A DNA stretch of 64,000 bases from Rhizobium sp. BG4. GTDB lineage: Bacteria > Pseudomonadota > Alphaproteobacteria > Rhizobiales > Rhizobiaceae. The first letter of the stretch is position 1; each line of letters starts with the position of its first letter. A program made the translations under genes and the position numbers. A model generated the notes under the pieces. The model was not told the origin of the DNA and did no database searches. It worked only from the letters and a program-made list of their open reading frames with translations. The stretch spans positions 1,178,001 through 1,242,000 of the forward strand of contig NZ_CP044126.1 in assembly GCF_016864575.1 (NCBI RefSeq), in the 5' to 3' direction. This document shows positions 12,001-18,176 of the stretch, piece after piece.

Positions 12001-13473
12001 ATCAATGCGGGAACGCTTTCTGACAAGACCTGGATTGTCAATCTAGGCTCTGGCGACTCGGCCTCGGATACGCTGGTATTCAAGCATGATACAATCGCAA
12101 GCGGCCGGGACACTTTTGTCACCGTCAACGATTTTGGAACGAGTACGCCTGACAAGATCGCGCTTGTCGTCGGCGGTACGAGCGTAAGCGGCACGCTTCA
12201 AATTATTGATAGCCAAAATGAGGATGTTACATCCAGCAAGGTGCTGGAATTCTACAAGGCGAGCGGAAGCGTCGGGGCCTATATCACCAACAATCTGAAT
12301 GACGATACCAATAATGGGGACGTCAAGACGATGATCGCCAATGGCATTCGTAGTATAGCCGCTGGTGTTTATGAGGTGGTTATCTATTCGGATGCTGGCA
12401 ATAAGGCCGACGCTGGTATCTACTTGATGAATGTCACATCTTCGACAGGCGATCTGAGGACCAGCGGATTTACGCTCGATCACGTCATGACTATCGCCAA
12501 TGTCGGTTATGGCAACCTGAGCGCCGCTAACTTTACGACCGCTCCTTCCGCAATCGACCCCATCATCCTCGACCTCGATCACAACGGCGTCGCACTCACC
12601 TCGCTCGATCAGGGCGTGGAGTTCGATATCAATGCCGACGGTCACAAGGATCAGATTGCCTGGACGGCCGGTAGCGATGGCATTCTGGCGCTGGATGTCG
12701 ATGGCAATGGCAAGATCGACAATGGCAGCGAGATCTTCTCGCCGCACTTTGCCGGCGGCAATTATGCCACGGGCCTCGCGGCTCTGGCAACGCTCGACAG
12801 CAACCATGACGGCAAGATCGATGCGGCTGACGAGGCCTTCTCGAAGCTCACCGTCTGGCAGGATCTGAACCATAACGGCGTGACCGATGCCGGCGAGCTT
12901 TCGAGCCTTGCCGACCAGCACATCACCAGCATCAGCCTGGACGCTGCGGCATCGAACACCTCGATCAACGGCCAGACGATCCTCTCGGAAGGCAGCTACC
13001 AGACGGCTGACGGCGGTCATGGCAGCTTCGTCGAAGTCGCCTTCGATACGACGCTCGGCGGCAGCGAAGACGGCGCCCATGCTTACTCGCTGATCGGCAG
13101 CAACGGTGACGACGTGCTCTCTGGCGCCGGCGGCATGTACACCATCACCGGCGGGGCAGGGGCCGATACGTTCGTCCTCGATACCGACGCGCTGAAGGAT
13201 GTGAAGCTTGCTGACGTGATCACCGACTACAAGGCCAGCGAAGGCGACACGCTCGATGTGTCGAAGCTTCTCGATACCTTGCTCGGTCACCAGGCGACGG
13301 AAGCCGAAGCCCTTGCCAGCGTCAAGACGACGGTCAGCGGTTCGGATACCGTGGTCAGCGTCAACGCAAACGGCGGCTGGCACGATGTGGCAGTTCTCCA
13401 GAACACCACCGAGGCGGTCAAGATCCTGTTCGACGACAAGCACGACACGACGACCGCGCCGCACGTCGGCTAA
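88..13473 (+). CDS. Giant type I secreted VCBS/RTX adhesin (4461 aa)
   Basis: This very large acidic, Gly/Asp/Thr-rich protein has no Sec signal peptide and should be exported by the type I system encoded just downstream. Residues 1-240 form a non-repetitive head with a VAAG sequence at 155-158. Residues about 245-380 resemble the T1SS-143 repeat. About twelve VCBS/Ig-like repeats follow to about residue 2040; their GTND signatures lie near residues 495, 622 and 749 (exactly 127 apart) and then every 130-142. RTX nonapeptides (GGxGxD) cluster at about 2115-2380, 2540-2590, 2765-2830, 3450-3580 and 3655-3800, and should bind calcium. A cadherin-like domain lies at about 3013-3121 and an Ig-like domain at about 3230-3320. 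A DxDxNG calcium-binding domain lies at about 4154-4290, and residues 4337-4461 look like the type I secretion module. Role in cell-surface adhesion or biofilm is inferred from family. ATG follows a GGGG-type ribosome site. Confidence 0.93.
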   Translation: MSIEDLRNSNVDGDHASHEMISDVHETAGREDAKLPEVERVELAQAQSTPQVTDQTQGGEQSPKTDRVEAAPPAPQAAANPNEIVPDQNNVAHLAANVSLDDIRIEGANLVLVQPDGTEIVIVNGAAHVPTFLLGDVELPRDTVIAALNDSHINVAAGPDGGDSASAAAPSSGAEFQDTTPGGDDAPTELAALLADTQQLDGGPGGNEELFNGKPFIIPSGPFGLAETTTEGDVFKELVLEGTLGFNGGKDVGTITSIAFKGAVDVDGQDDGADVPTGLKSGGHDVTITVNGLTITGTIQVTTIVDGQETTKTETVFQLTVTNAATGAFTYTQSLPLDHPDHGQTGADDRLSLDFSYTVTDKDGDSATGSVSVVVADDAPTAHDVTAGMTENQGAGNDEGAGFTVSLSDGKDFTFGADGGSIAFHAPTVTDAPEGVKLGLPEIQVGKDGQSITIIPGTAFDALAKGETALLHISYTVTDGDGDTVTKEIAVTVTGTNDDAAFSVVPEVNTDVGAVVEDATQPTEESAAVEKTSGTLSFSDVDVHDTHTVTVAAPEGAVGTLTAVVTNDTTNGGAGKVTWSYQVDDSKIQYLGAGETKEETFTIQLNDGTSIVEKTVTITITGTNDDAIISVTPDIDSVTGSVVEDATQPTEESAAVEKTSGTLSFSDVDVHDTHTVTVAAPQGALGTLTASVATDSTNGGAGKITWNYEVDDSKIQYLAQGQTKVETFTVQLFDGHSTVTQTVTITITGTNDAPVLVADTNSVEAWGYDRGNHFDLGDPLASGNVLSNDSDVDQGDKLTVTGVSAGTNNGDVSGHVADIITGKYGFLVMGANGKYVYTLNNLDADTNALAKGEHDSDVFTYTVTDKYGASTTTTLTIDVTGQNNRPDANNDVNTGPAVVESGVGPGNTPVDGVSSASGNVLTNDTDVDHGDTKTVIGVSAGPSWLGSDVSGKVGTVVTGTYGTVTINADGTWTYKLNNADTDTQKLGQGDHGKDVFTYTMQDANGATSTATLTIDVTGTNDRPVAVADSNASIIESGVSPADVAYAGVSSATGNVLTNDTDIDKGDTKTVTGVAAGGNTAADVLGQVGSVVAGKYGTVTIGADGKWTYTLDNADKDTQALTVGEKVDDVFTYTMQDKYGASSTTTLTITITGTNDAPVVVADTNSVEAAGVSPGNWPDLGDAFAGGNVLSNDFDVDKGDKLTVTGISAGSNGGNDVSGHVADIIAGKYGSLVMGSDGKYLYTLNNFDADTIALAKGEHGTDVFTYTVTDKYGATSTTTLTIDVTGANNRPVANDDVNTGAAIVESGVGPGNTPMDGNASATGNVLANDTDVDHNDTKVVTGVSAGPSWLGSDVSGKVGTVVTGTYGTVTINADGTWIYKLNNADTDTQKLGQGDHGKDVFTYTMQDANGATSTATLTIDVTGTNDRPVAVADSVSTIIESGVGPGNNAIAGVSTANGNVLTNDTDVDTGDKANLKVTGVAAGNNTASDVSGHVNVQVAGTYGTVTIGADGKWTYTLDNADKDTQGLGAGQKATDVFVYTIQDTNGASSTTTLTINITGTNDKPVIANSDATGSVIEDGFNAAGAHVGQSTISDTLVKSDVDADDNTTNDHWGVLVKQGQNTVELSNVNGKYGTFSVDQNGKWTYTLDDDRQATQELNLNQTATETFTVQVTDSHGATATQQVVVTITGSNDKPVISGGDTSGTVTEAGVDRLNNYYAGDASDSGTLKKYDVDAEDDDTNDKWSVLAHDQQTQSSVTSVSGTYGSLTIDQNGKWTYNLNNSLAATQGLGRGDTEVERFYVQVTDTHGATTTEVVKITVVGTNDRPVGNDDSFTVTESQIEAASTGNRLTVGNVLTGAGKDTDVDGDTLKVSDVYNVKFTIGGQTLNASAVQGQNDVYKIHTGNGDAYLTVSENGTVRVWSASNEDPFKELGVNDTGKITFTYEVSDGNGGKDTATATINVTGTNDTPIGNADSYKVDEDNTLTVQANAGVLANDKDPDHDALTAVLVTGPAHGTVTLNADGSFSYVPTTNYNGEDSFSYKPNDGITNGAPIVVKITVGSVLDQVFTNNGETVNLHNFAADQTMTSPNNPYFEDGNYLNAKGGDDTVYLPDAKDGLGKTYADLYAAGGTFNAGDGNDKIIGGDLNDRIDGGAGDDDISGGLGADNLSGGTGDDTFRLGADLVASGTRYIELGDGTKQAIDITGYAGTMDVVQGGDGTDKIVLDSGDLTKGFAYDAYSAPSYINSVEEIDGTAKDDIILVGADYHSGLENGGITIEGGAGNDIIGGGAGDDTLRGGTGDDLISGLGGNDTIEGGDGKDTLYGGAGDDTIDGGDGDDTIIGGAGADHIQGGAGNDTIIYTIGDGADVIDGGEGDDTLKVTTPDGGPTVTEYIKAVDGNLLIAPSDGTDASLPEEQVLTVKNVETLDIDVKGYNWLVFGQGGSDLHSAGIETVRITGDDNGNTVYFSNVSSATALEANLNGGNDLFVSGGQAAAQHVDGGDGVDKFDFTQISEQLNIDLQSGVAIRSSLDGKTVIATDSITNFEDVSGSTGNDTILGTSGANVIDGGNGNDIIDGRGGADTLSGGEGNDRITAGSELIANGGFKGDAEVMVSNGSDAIDLGGGWNVTDGSVDLLFVPGALNAKFPAGVNAVDMQGVSQGTIAQTFATVAGQTYTVTFLQATNPDALTHGLTSSSVTVTVGNVSQEFVDQADAGTTWQTVGGTFIERTVTFTATGDSTTLQFVAGGSSAYGSLIAEVSVTSDAASAGATLNGGGGNDIITGGTGNDIIDGGTGDDLIRGGAGNDTIHGGDGDDFISGGKGNDTIFGDAGNDTFSYSTGDGADKIDGGDGNDTLHIAGSDTGSTFNINDVLIDGVKNLAVNIEEGSTANAATAGNYEVATTNVEEWVVEGGKGDDTFVVSGDLSGTGLATSTITINGGAGSDTLDVRNFASSQHIVFNGGEGGQDTIIFNADWKDATVTQTATGFEIKIGDNVYDVNGTEQFKFNNGTATVQTLMEAAPTGVEGTLTVAENSVAGTSVGTLAGTDVNGGLDKLTYAFVDANGHASQTSADGKFVIDANTGAVTVAANTSIDYETTPSLTETVRVTDVHNNFTDKSVSIAVTDVNEAPRITGELSSTVAEGGQHMLTLAELGASDPDASDTGAALTFTASSITNGTILVNNQASSTFTAADVAGGKVVFVHDGSETSSAGFNVSLADGGENGVGPDTGHFSFNVTPVDDGKATLSITDSTQQSAAPKVGDVIQAGIATHDPDKGEGTVTYHWLRGTTEISGATGSSYTLTSADVGSKISVYATYTDGQGFATTTDAVGLPTAVVSPNHAPVAADDIVITNVSNISIPDWALLLNDKDQDGDSLQITSANGLSGDAASHAAGAVSFSDQVTWTWPFPDGGSFNYTTSDGASPTAGTDAAKVSVAWQFSDLSGSDKSEIFVGSDYAETIDAKGGDDVLLGNGGDDTLKGGAGADWLYGGSGNDSLYGDQSDVVLDGGTGTDTLYVAGGFNSTSDAQIVAVEKVVMTSAGTLDLSKQTEGFIISGSSGNDTIKAGSGDDTINYDIGDGADNVDGGAGNDTLAILGGSASETLGVTVSGGKITTVAGGNIANVEHITLNMDGGGDDVLTYAGTVQDVAVNLSNGTATGFDSIAGVDDVTGGSGNDSLTGNSSANTLIGGAGDDTLTGGGGNDTLTGGTGNDTFNVDSGTDAVTDLSGGDILKVSQGATANVIATGDWTAASSSVNNGSATIAANGNDINLAAATGSNGWTLTNSGSSTGVTLTGSAKSDSITGGSGNDIINYVVGSGADTVNGGSGTDKLVVTGTANNDTLSVIVSSDKITQLAGGSISSIEQVTADLGGGTSDTLSYAGTSQAVTIDLSAGTATGFTSIAGIENFVGGNSSNDVLKVGAGFTSTGDGQLSSIENVALTSAGKIDLSNQTESINITGTSSSDTIIASTGGGTINAGFGGDTVVINAGTLSDKTWIVNLGSGDSASDTLVFKHDTIASGRDTFVTVNDFGTSTPDKIALVVGGTSVSGTLQIIDSQNEDVTSSKVLEFYKASGSVGAYITNNLNDDTNNGDVKTMIANGIRSIAAGVYEVVIYSDAGNKADAGIYLMNVTSSTGDLRTSGFTLDHVMTIANVGYGNLSAANFTTAPSAIDPIILDLDHNGVALTSLDQGVEFDINADGHKDQIAWTAGSDGILALDVDGNGKIDNGSEIFSPHFAGGNYATGLAALATLDSNHDGKIDAADEAFSKLTVWQDLNHNGVTDAGELSSLADQHITSISLDAAASNTSINGQTILSEGSYQTADGGHGSFVEVAFDTTLGGSEDGAHAYSLIGSNGDDVLSGAGGMYTITGGAGADTFVLDTDALKDVKLADVITDYKASEGDTLDVSKLLDTLLGHQATEAEALASVKTTVSGSDTVVSVNANGGWHDVAVLQNTTEAVKILFDDKHDTTTAPHVG

Positions 13474-13497
13474 GCTGTCCTCATCTCAGACCATTGG

Positions 13498-13519
13498 AAA
13501 AGGCGCGAAAGCGCCTTTT
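13498..13519. terminator. Intrinsic terminator after the adhesin
   Basis: A perfect 9-bp stem (AAAAGGCGC/GCGCCTTTT) is closed by a GAAA tetraloop and lies 25 bases after the adhesin stop. It is symmetric, so it can also end the convergent GGDEF-like gene whose stop is at 13526. Confidence 0.85.
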
Positions 13520-13525
13520 CTGCTT

Positions 13526-14281
13526 TCAAGCGGCCGGCAACCGCCCGATCGAGATCGGCTCGTCGTCGCCACCCGCATCCATCGCCAGCTCTCCGGCCAT
13601 CTGCCTAATCCGATTGAACTCCGCAGGGCCGTCGAAGATCGCGCCACCGAGCTTCAGGTCGATGGAGAGCGGGTTCTCGTCGGCGGCGAAGGCGGCGGCG
13701 GAGACGCGCTCGCGGATGCGGTTGGCGATGTCGACGGCGCTTTCGGGGGCGGCGCCCGGCAGGAAGATGCCGAGCTCGTTGGTGGCGAGCCGCGCCACGA
13801 GATCGCCGCTGCGCACCGAAGACTGAATGATGGCGGCGAGCGACTGCATCACGGTATCGGCCCATTGCGGCCCGTAGCGGCGGCTGATCGCGTCCAGCGG
13901 ATCGACGACGGCGGCGATCATGATGCCGCCTGAGTCGGTGGCGATCCGCTTGCGCCGGTCGATGTAATGCTCGACGGATGCTGCAAAGGCGGTGCCGTTG
14001 AGAGCGCCCGTCGCCGCGTCGTGGCGGGCCGAGTAATTAATCCGTTCGTGTAGCTTCCGGATTTCAGCGTTTTTGCTTCCGATTGCTGCAAGCAGCGGAA
14101 ATGCAACAAACAGAGAAATTGAGCATGTACTGATTAAACCTACCAAAAATGGTCGGTCCGGCATAAGAAGGTTTAAGATAAGTAAAACCCCAGCGGACCC
14201 AACGAGGCATCCTGATGCTCCGAATGCGGCCGTCCGCAGGGCTTTTACTGAGGGCAGGGAGTAATTCTTTCGGAAATTCAT
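13526..14281 (-). CDS. Membrane protein with degenerate GGDEF domain
   Basis: The protein (251 aa from the ATG at 14281; a TTG three codons upstream is possible) has two hydrophobic segments at about 14-38 and 44-68. A GGDEF-fold domain follows, starting with an HDAATGALN sequence (87-95) that matches the usual HDxLTGLxN entry. The active-site loop reads ATNEL (166-170) in the context VARLATNELGIFLPG, in place of GG(D/E)EF. Without those glycines and the acidic residue, cyclic-di-GMP synthesis is unlikely, so a structural or sensory role is inferred. It has no EAL domain and no periplasmic sensor domain, so it is not a LapD. It sits, on the opposite strand, between the adhesin and its secretion operon. 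Confidence 0.75.
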   Translation of the reverse strand: MNFRKNYSLPSVKALRTAAFGASGCLVGSAGVLLILNLLMPDRPFLVGLISTCSISLFVAFPLLAAIGSKNAEIRKLHERINYSARHDAATGALNGTAFAASVEHYIDRRKRIATDSGGIMIAAVVDPLDAISRRYGPQWADTVMQSLAAIIQSSVRSGDLVARLATNELGIFLPGAAPESAVDIANRIRERVSAAAFAADENPLSIDLKLGGAIFDGPAEFNRIRQMAGELAMDAGGDDEPISIGRLPAA

Positions 14282-14454
14282 GGCGCGCAATATCCGTTTC
14301 CAGTACGGATAGAGCTAATCAGCTGCGGGAAAATTGGGGATTAAAAAATCCTGTAAAATTGTTCCTTTAGTGTGTGATCTCTGTGAATTAACTGTCTTCG
14401 AAGGAATGTCCCGCTCTACAGTTGGAGTGTGGAAATGTTGGTGATACTTGTTTG

Positions 14455-14471
14455 CCGAAGAACAGCTTCGG
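14455..14471. promoter_or_regulatory. Short inverted repeat upstream of the secretion operon
   Basis: CCGAAG and CTTCGG are separated by five bases, about 48 bases before the TTG start of the TolC-like gene. The 237-bp intergenic region must hold the operon promoter. The repeat could be a leader hairpin or an operator. I could not pick a convincing -35/-10 pair. Confidence 0.35.
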
Positions 14472-14518
14472 TATATGGGTTTCGCCCGGTGAATCTGAGA
14501 TGTTGAGGGGCATCAGTC

Positions 14519-15961
14519 TTGTTTAAAGGCAAAAGAATTTTTGCGGCTCTGTCCGCTACCGTTGCTTTCAGCTTCGCGTTTTCGATTAACGCCGATGCAA
14601 TGACCTTGCAGCAGGCGATCGAAAAGACGATGAAGACGAACCCGCAGATCTTGCAGGCTGCCAAGGATCGTGAAGCTGTCGAATTTGAACTGCGCCAAGC
14701 ACGCGGCCTTTACTTGCCGTCCGTGGATCTTGAAGCTGGTGTCGGCCGCCGCAGGCTGTCCAATTCCAGCACAGGTACACTGACGTCGGACCATGATTAC
14801 CTGAAGCCGGGCGAAGTTGGTCTTACCGTTACGCAGACGTTGTTTGACGGCGGCAGCCGCCGCTCGCAGGTCGAGCAGCAGGCCGCCCGCGTCGATGGCG
14901 CCTCGTTCCGCGTTCTCGAACGCTCGGAAGCGCTCGCCCTCGAAGTCACGCAGGATTATCTGGAATACATCCTCCAGAACCAGATCGTGAAGGCGGCGCA
15001 GGATAACGTCGGCTTCCACAACCAGATCCTCGGCAATATCGAGCAGAGCATCAAGGGCGGCACGCTCACCGATGCCGACCGTCTGCAGGGCGTCGAGCGC
15101 CAGCAGGCTGCTCAGGCCCGCCTCCAGGAAGCCAAGGAAGAGCTGGAAGCGACCCGCATCCGCTTCCTCCAGGCCGTCGGCGAGCCGATCACCAATGCGT
15201 CCACCCCGCCTTCGGTCAGCAAGTTCCTGCCGAAGACGCTGAATGACGCGGTCTTCGTCGCTGCTAAGAACAGCCCGCGCATCTACTCGGCCAATGCCGA
15301 TGTCGATGCCGCCGATGCCGGCGTTCGCGGTTCGCGCGCCAACTACCTGCCGAAGGTCGATCTCGAAGGCACCGCCCGCGTCGGCGATGACATCGATGGC
15401 GACGAAGGCAACACCAACGACTACCAGGTTCGTGTCGTTGCCCGCTGGAACCTCTATCGCGGCGGTATCGATACGGCCCGCGAGCAGGAACAGATCCGCC
15501 GCGCCGGCGAGCAGCGTTATGCGCTGGCTCAGGTGCAGCGCGAAGTCGAGCAGTCGGTCCGTTCCGCCTGGAACGAGCGCACCAGCCGCGGTACCCTTGC
15601 CGGTATCCTCGGTAAGCAGGCGCAGACCAACGCCCAGCTCGTTTCGTCCTACCGTCAGCAGTTCGGTGTCGGCCAGCGTTCGCTGCTCGACGTGCTGGAC
15701 GCGCAGAACACCAATTTCAACACCAGAGTTCTGGCAGACACGGCGCGCGTTGCCTCGCTGTTTGCCGAATACAAGATCCTGGCTGCCTCCGGTAACCTGC
15801 TTCAGACCATGAAGCTGCGTCCGGTCGAGCAGGCCAAGGCTTATGCGCGGGAAGAGTTTGTTGTCCCCGCGGGCGTCGCTGATCCGGGTTATGTCGAGCT
15901 GCAGTCCACGCAGAAGGCTGGCATGCCACTGGACCTCCTAGCGCCAATTCGACAGCAGTAG
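14519..15961 (+). CDS. TolC-family outer membrane channel of the type I secretion system
   Basis: The 480-residue protein has a Sec signal peptide (about 1-27) followed by the MTLQQAIEKTMKTNPQI opening typical of TolC-like efflux proteins. The duplicated outer-membrane-efflux repeat follows: long heptad-rich helices, a VGLTVTQTLFDG strand in the first half and a VVARWNLYRGG strand in the second. It should form the trimeric outer-membrane duct for the adhesin. The start codon is TTG, preceded at a suitable distance by GAGGGG. An in-frame ATG only occurs at the mature start of the domain, so the TTG is needed to supply the signal peptide. It is the first gene of a four-gene operon with the ABC exporter, adaptor and RHH/PAS genes. 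Confidence 0.93.
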   Translation: MFKGKRIFAALSATVAFSFAFSINADAMTLQQAIEKTMKTNPQILQAAKDREAVEFELRQARGLYLPSVDLEAGVGRRRLSNSSTGTLTSDHDYLKPGEVGLTVTQTLFDGGSRRSQVEQQAARVDGASFRVLERSEALALEVTQDYLEYILQNQIVKAAQDNVGFHNQILGNIEQSIKGGTLTDADRLQGVERQQAAQARLQEAKEELEATRIRFLQAVGEPITNASTPPSVSKFLPKTLNDAVFVAAKNSPRIYSANADVDAADAGVRGSRANYLPKVDLEGTARVGDDIDGDEGNTNDYQVRVVARWNLYRGGIDTAREQEQIRRAGEQRYALAQVQREVEQSVRSAWNERTSRGTLAGILGKQAQTNAQLVSSYRQQFGVGQRSLLDVLDAQNTNFNTRVLADTARVASLFAEYKILAASGNLLQTMKLRPVEQAKAYAREEFVVPAGVADPGYVELQSTQKAGMPLDLLAPIRQQ

Positions 15962-15980
15962 TCGACACGGCCATGGAACA

Positions 15981-18176
15981 ATGCTGAACGTAGCGCTCGA
16001 AACTTCCAGCGGCACGCCGCTGCAAACATTCAAAGCCGCTTTCAAGTCTGTGGCTGCGTTCTATGGCCGTCCATCCTCGGACACGGTGCTCTTTTCCGGC
16101 CTGCCGGATGAGATCACCGAGTCACTCGAGGTTGACGATGTCGAGCGCATGGCCGAGCGTATCGGTCTGCAGGTCATCAAGCACGAAGAGCGCGATTGCC
16201 GCACCGGCAATTTCGACTGTCCGGCGATCGTCGCGTTCGCCGATGGCGGCGTGCTGCCACTGCTCGAGATCGCCGAAGACGGCTCCTACGTTACCGATAT
16301 CGTCGCGATCCCGGGTGCGCCGATCCGCATCACGCGGCAGGAGCTCGCGGCGCTGAAGCCGCATACGGCTTTCGCCTTCACGCTCTATTATCAGAACGCT
16401 TCGGAAGAGGCGCTTGTCGGCAATGCCGTCGAGATCGAGAAGCGTCATTGGCTGGCAACGACGCTGGCGCCCTACTGGCGCACCTATGTCCGCGTCATGG
16501 TCGCGGCGCTGTTCATCAACCTCATCGCGCTCGGCTCGCCGCTGTTCACGATGAACGTCTATGACCGCGTGCTGCCGAACAAGGCGATCCCGACGCTCTG
16601 GGTTCTCTCGGCCGGTATCTCGCTCGCCTATCTCTTCGATTTCCTGCTGAAGACCGCGCGCTCCTCGCTGATCGACTATGCCGGCCGCAAGGCGGATCTG
16701 CGCCTGTCGCAGATGATCTTCGACAAGGTGCTGAACTCGACGCTCGCCTCGCGGCCGATGTCGACGGGCGAATATGCCAACCGCGTCACGCAATATGAGT
16801 TCGTCCGCGAATTCTTCACCTCGAACACGATCGGCGTCCTCATCGACAGCCTTTTCGTGTTCATCTTCCTGTTCGTGATCTATCTGATCTCCGGCTGGCT
16901 CGTCGTCATTCCTGCCGTCGCTCTGGTCGCCTCCGTCGCCATCGGCCTCTGGGCGCAGGCGGCGATCGGCAAGCGCATGGCAACGGCGGCGAATGAGGCC
17001 TCGCGCCGCCAGTCGCTGCTGGTCGAGACGATCTCGACCATCGAAACGCTGAAGAGCCTGCGCGCCGAAGCCACGATGCTGCGCCGCTGGCAGGAACTGA
17101 CGAAATATTCGAGCCGCACCAGCGAAGACATCAAGCATATCTCCACCAATGCGATCAACACGACGATGCTGATCCAGCAGATGGTCAGCGTCTTCATCGT
17201 CATTGCCGGCACTTACGAATTCTCCGAGGGCCGCATCGCCATGGGCGCTATCGTCGCCACCGTGATGCTGGCAAGCCGCGCCGGTGCGCCGCTCGGCCAG
17301 ATCGCCATGACGCTGGCGCGTTTCCGCCAGGCCACCATGTCGCTGCGCATCCTCGACAAGATCATGGAACAGCCTGATGACCGCCCGTCCACAGTCGGCT
17401 TCGTCAACCGCCAGATCGCCCATGGCGGCTTCAGCTTCCAGAACGTGTCGTTCCAGTATCCGGGCTCGGATCACCCTGTCATCAACGGCCTGTCCTTCAA
17501 TGTCCGCCCCGGCGAAAAGATCGGCATTATCGGCCGCATCGGCTCCGGCAAGACGACACTCGGACGCCTGCTCGATGGCCTCTTTGCGCCGGCTGCCGGC
17601 CGCGTGCTGATCGATGGCGTCGATATCCGCCAGTATCATATGGCGGAAGTCCGTTCCGCCGTTGCTGTTGCCGGCCAGTCCTCGGATCTGTTTTCCGGCA
17701 CCGTCAAGGAAAACCTGCTGATCGGCCGCGCAGATGCCACCGATGAAGAGCTGCTGCAGGTCGCCCGCATCACCGGTGTCGATGAATTCGTCGGCAATCA
17801 TCCGCGCGGCTTCGACATGCCGGTCGGCGAGCGCGGCACCAATCTGTCGAGCGGCCAGAAGCAGGCGCTGACCATTGCCCGCCTGCTGCTGACCAAGCCA
17901 AAGATCGTCTTCCTCGACGAGCCCTCCGGCGCCATGGACCTTGCGACCGAACGCCACCTGATCTCGCGCCTGTCGAATGCCTTCGGCCCCGAGACGACGC
18001 TGCTGATCGCCACGCATCGCCACAGCATGCTGGAACTCGTCGACCGCCTGATCGTCATCGACAAGGGCAAGATTATCGCCGATGGCCCGAAGCAGGCCGT
18101 CATCCAGGCCATGCAGCAGCCGCGTCCGGCCGCCGCTGCCCCGGCAGCTTCGGCTGCCGCAGGAGTTGCCCGATGA
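15981..18176 (+). CDS. Type I secretion ABC transporter (permease-ATPase)
   Basis: The 731-residue protein matches the HlyB/LapB-type exporter layout. Residues 1-130 form a C39-peptidase-like domain that lacks the catalytic Cys, as in RTX and adhesin exporters that do not cleave a leader. Six membrane helices lie at about 165-440. The nucleotide-binding domain has Walker A GRIGSGKTT (about 514-522), signature LSSGQ (about 622), Walker B VFLDEP (about 643-648) and an H-loop in ATHRHS. It should power export of the adhesin from the cytoplasm. The gene starts 19 bases after the TolC-like stop and its own stop overlaps the next start by four bases (ATGA), implying coupled translation. Confidence 0.95.
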   Translation: MLNVALETSSGTPLQTFKAAFKSVAAFYGRPSSDTVLFSGLPDEITESLEVDDVERMAERIGLQVIKHEERDCRTGNFDCPAIVAFADGGVLPLLEIAEDGSYVTDIVAIPGAPIRITRQELAALKPHTAFAFTLYYQNASEEALVGNAVEIEKRHWLATTLAPYWRTYVRVMVAALFINLIALGSPLFTMNVYDRVLPNKAIPTLWVLSAGISLAYLFDFLLKTARSSLIDYAGRKADLRLSQMIFDKVLNSTLASRPMSTGEYANRVTQYEFVREFFTSNTIGVLIDSLFVFIFLFVIYLISGWLVVIPAVALVASVAIGLWAQAAIGKRMATAANEASRRQSLLVETISTIETLKSLRAEATMLRRWQELTKYSSRTSEDIKHISTNAINTTMLIQQMVSVFIVIAGTYEFSEGRIAMGAIVATVMLASRAGAPLGQIAMTLARFRQATMSLRILDKIMEQPDDRPSTVGFVNRQIAHGGFSFQNVSFQYPGSDHPVINGLSFNVRPGEKIGIIGRIGSGKTTLGRLLDGLFAPAAGRVLIDGVDIRQYHMAEVRSAVAVAGQSSDLFSGTVKENLLIGRADATDEELLQVARITGVDEFVGNHPRGFDMPVGERGTNLSSGQKQALTIARLLLTKPKIVFLDEPSGAMDLATERHLISRLSNAFGPETTLLIATHRHSMLELVDRLIVIDKGKIIADGPKQAVIQAMQQPRPAAAAPAASAAAGVAR

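Noticed and set aside
13526..14281. GGDEF-like gene as a LapD homologue
   Set aside because: It has only two N-terminal membrane helices, no periplasmic sensor fold and no EAL domain.
16122..18023. 633-codon minus-strand frame
   Set aside because: Antisense of the ABC exporter; Gln/Asp/Arg-rich without any domain.
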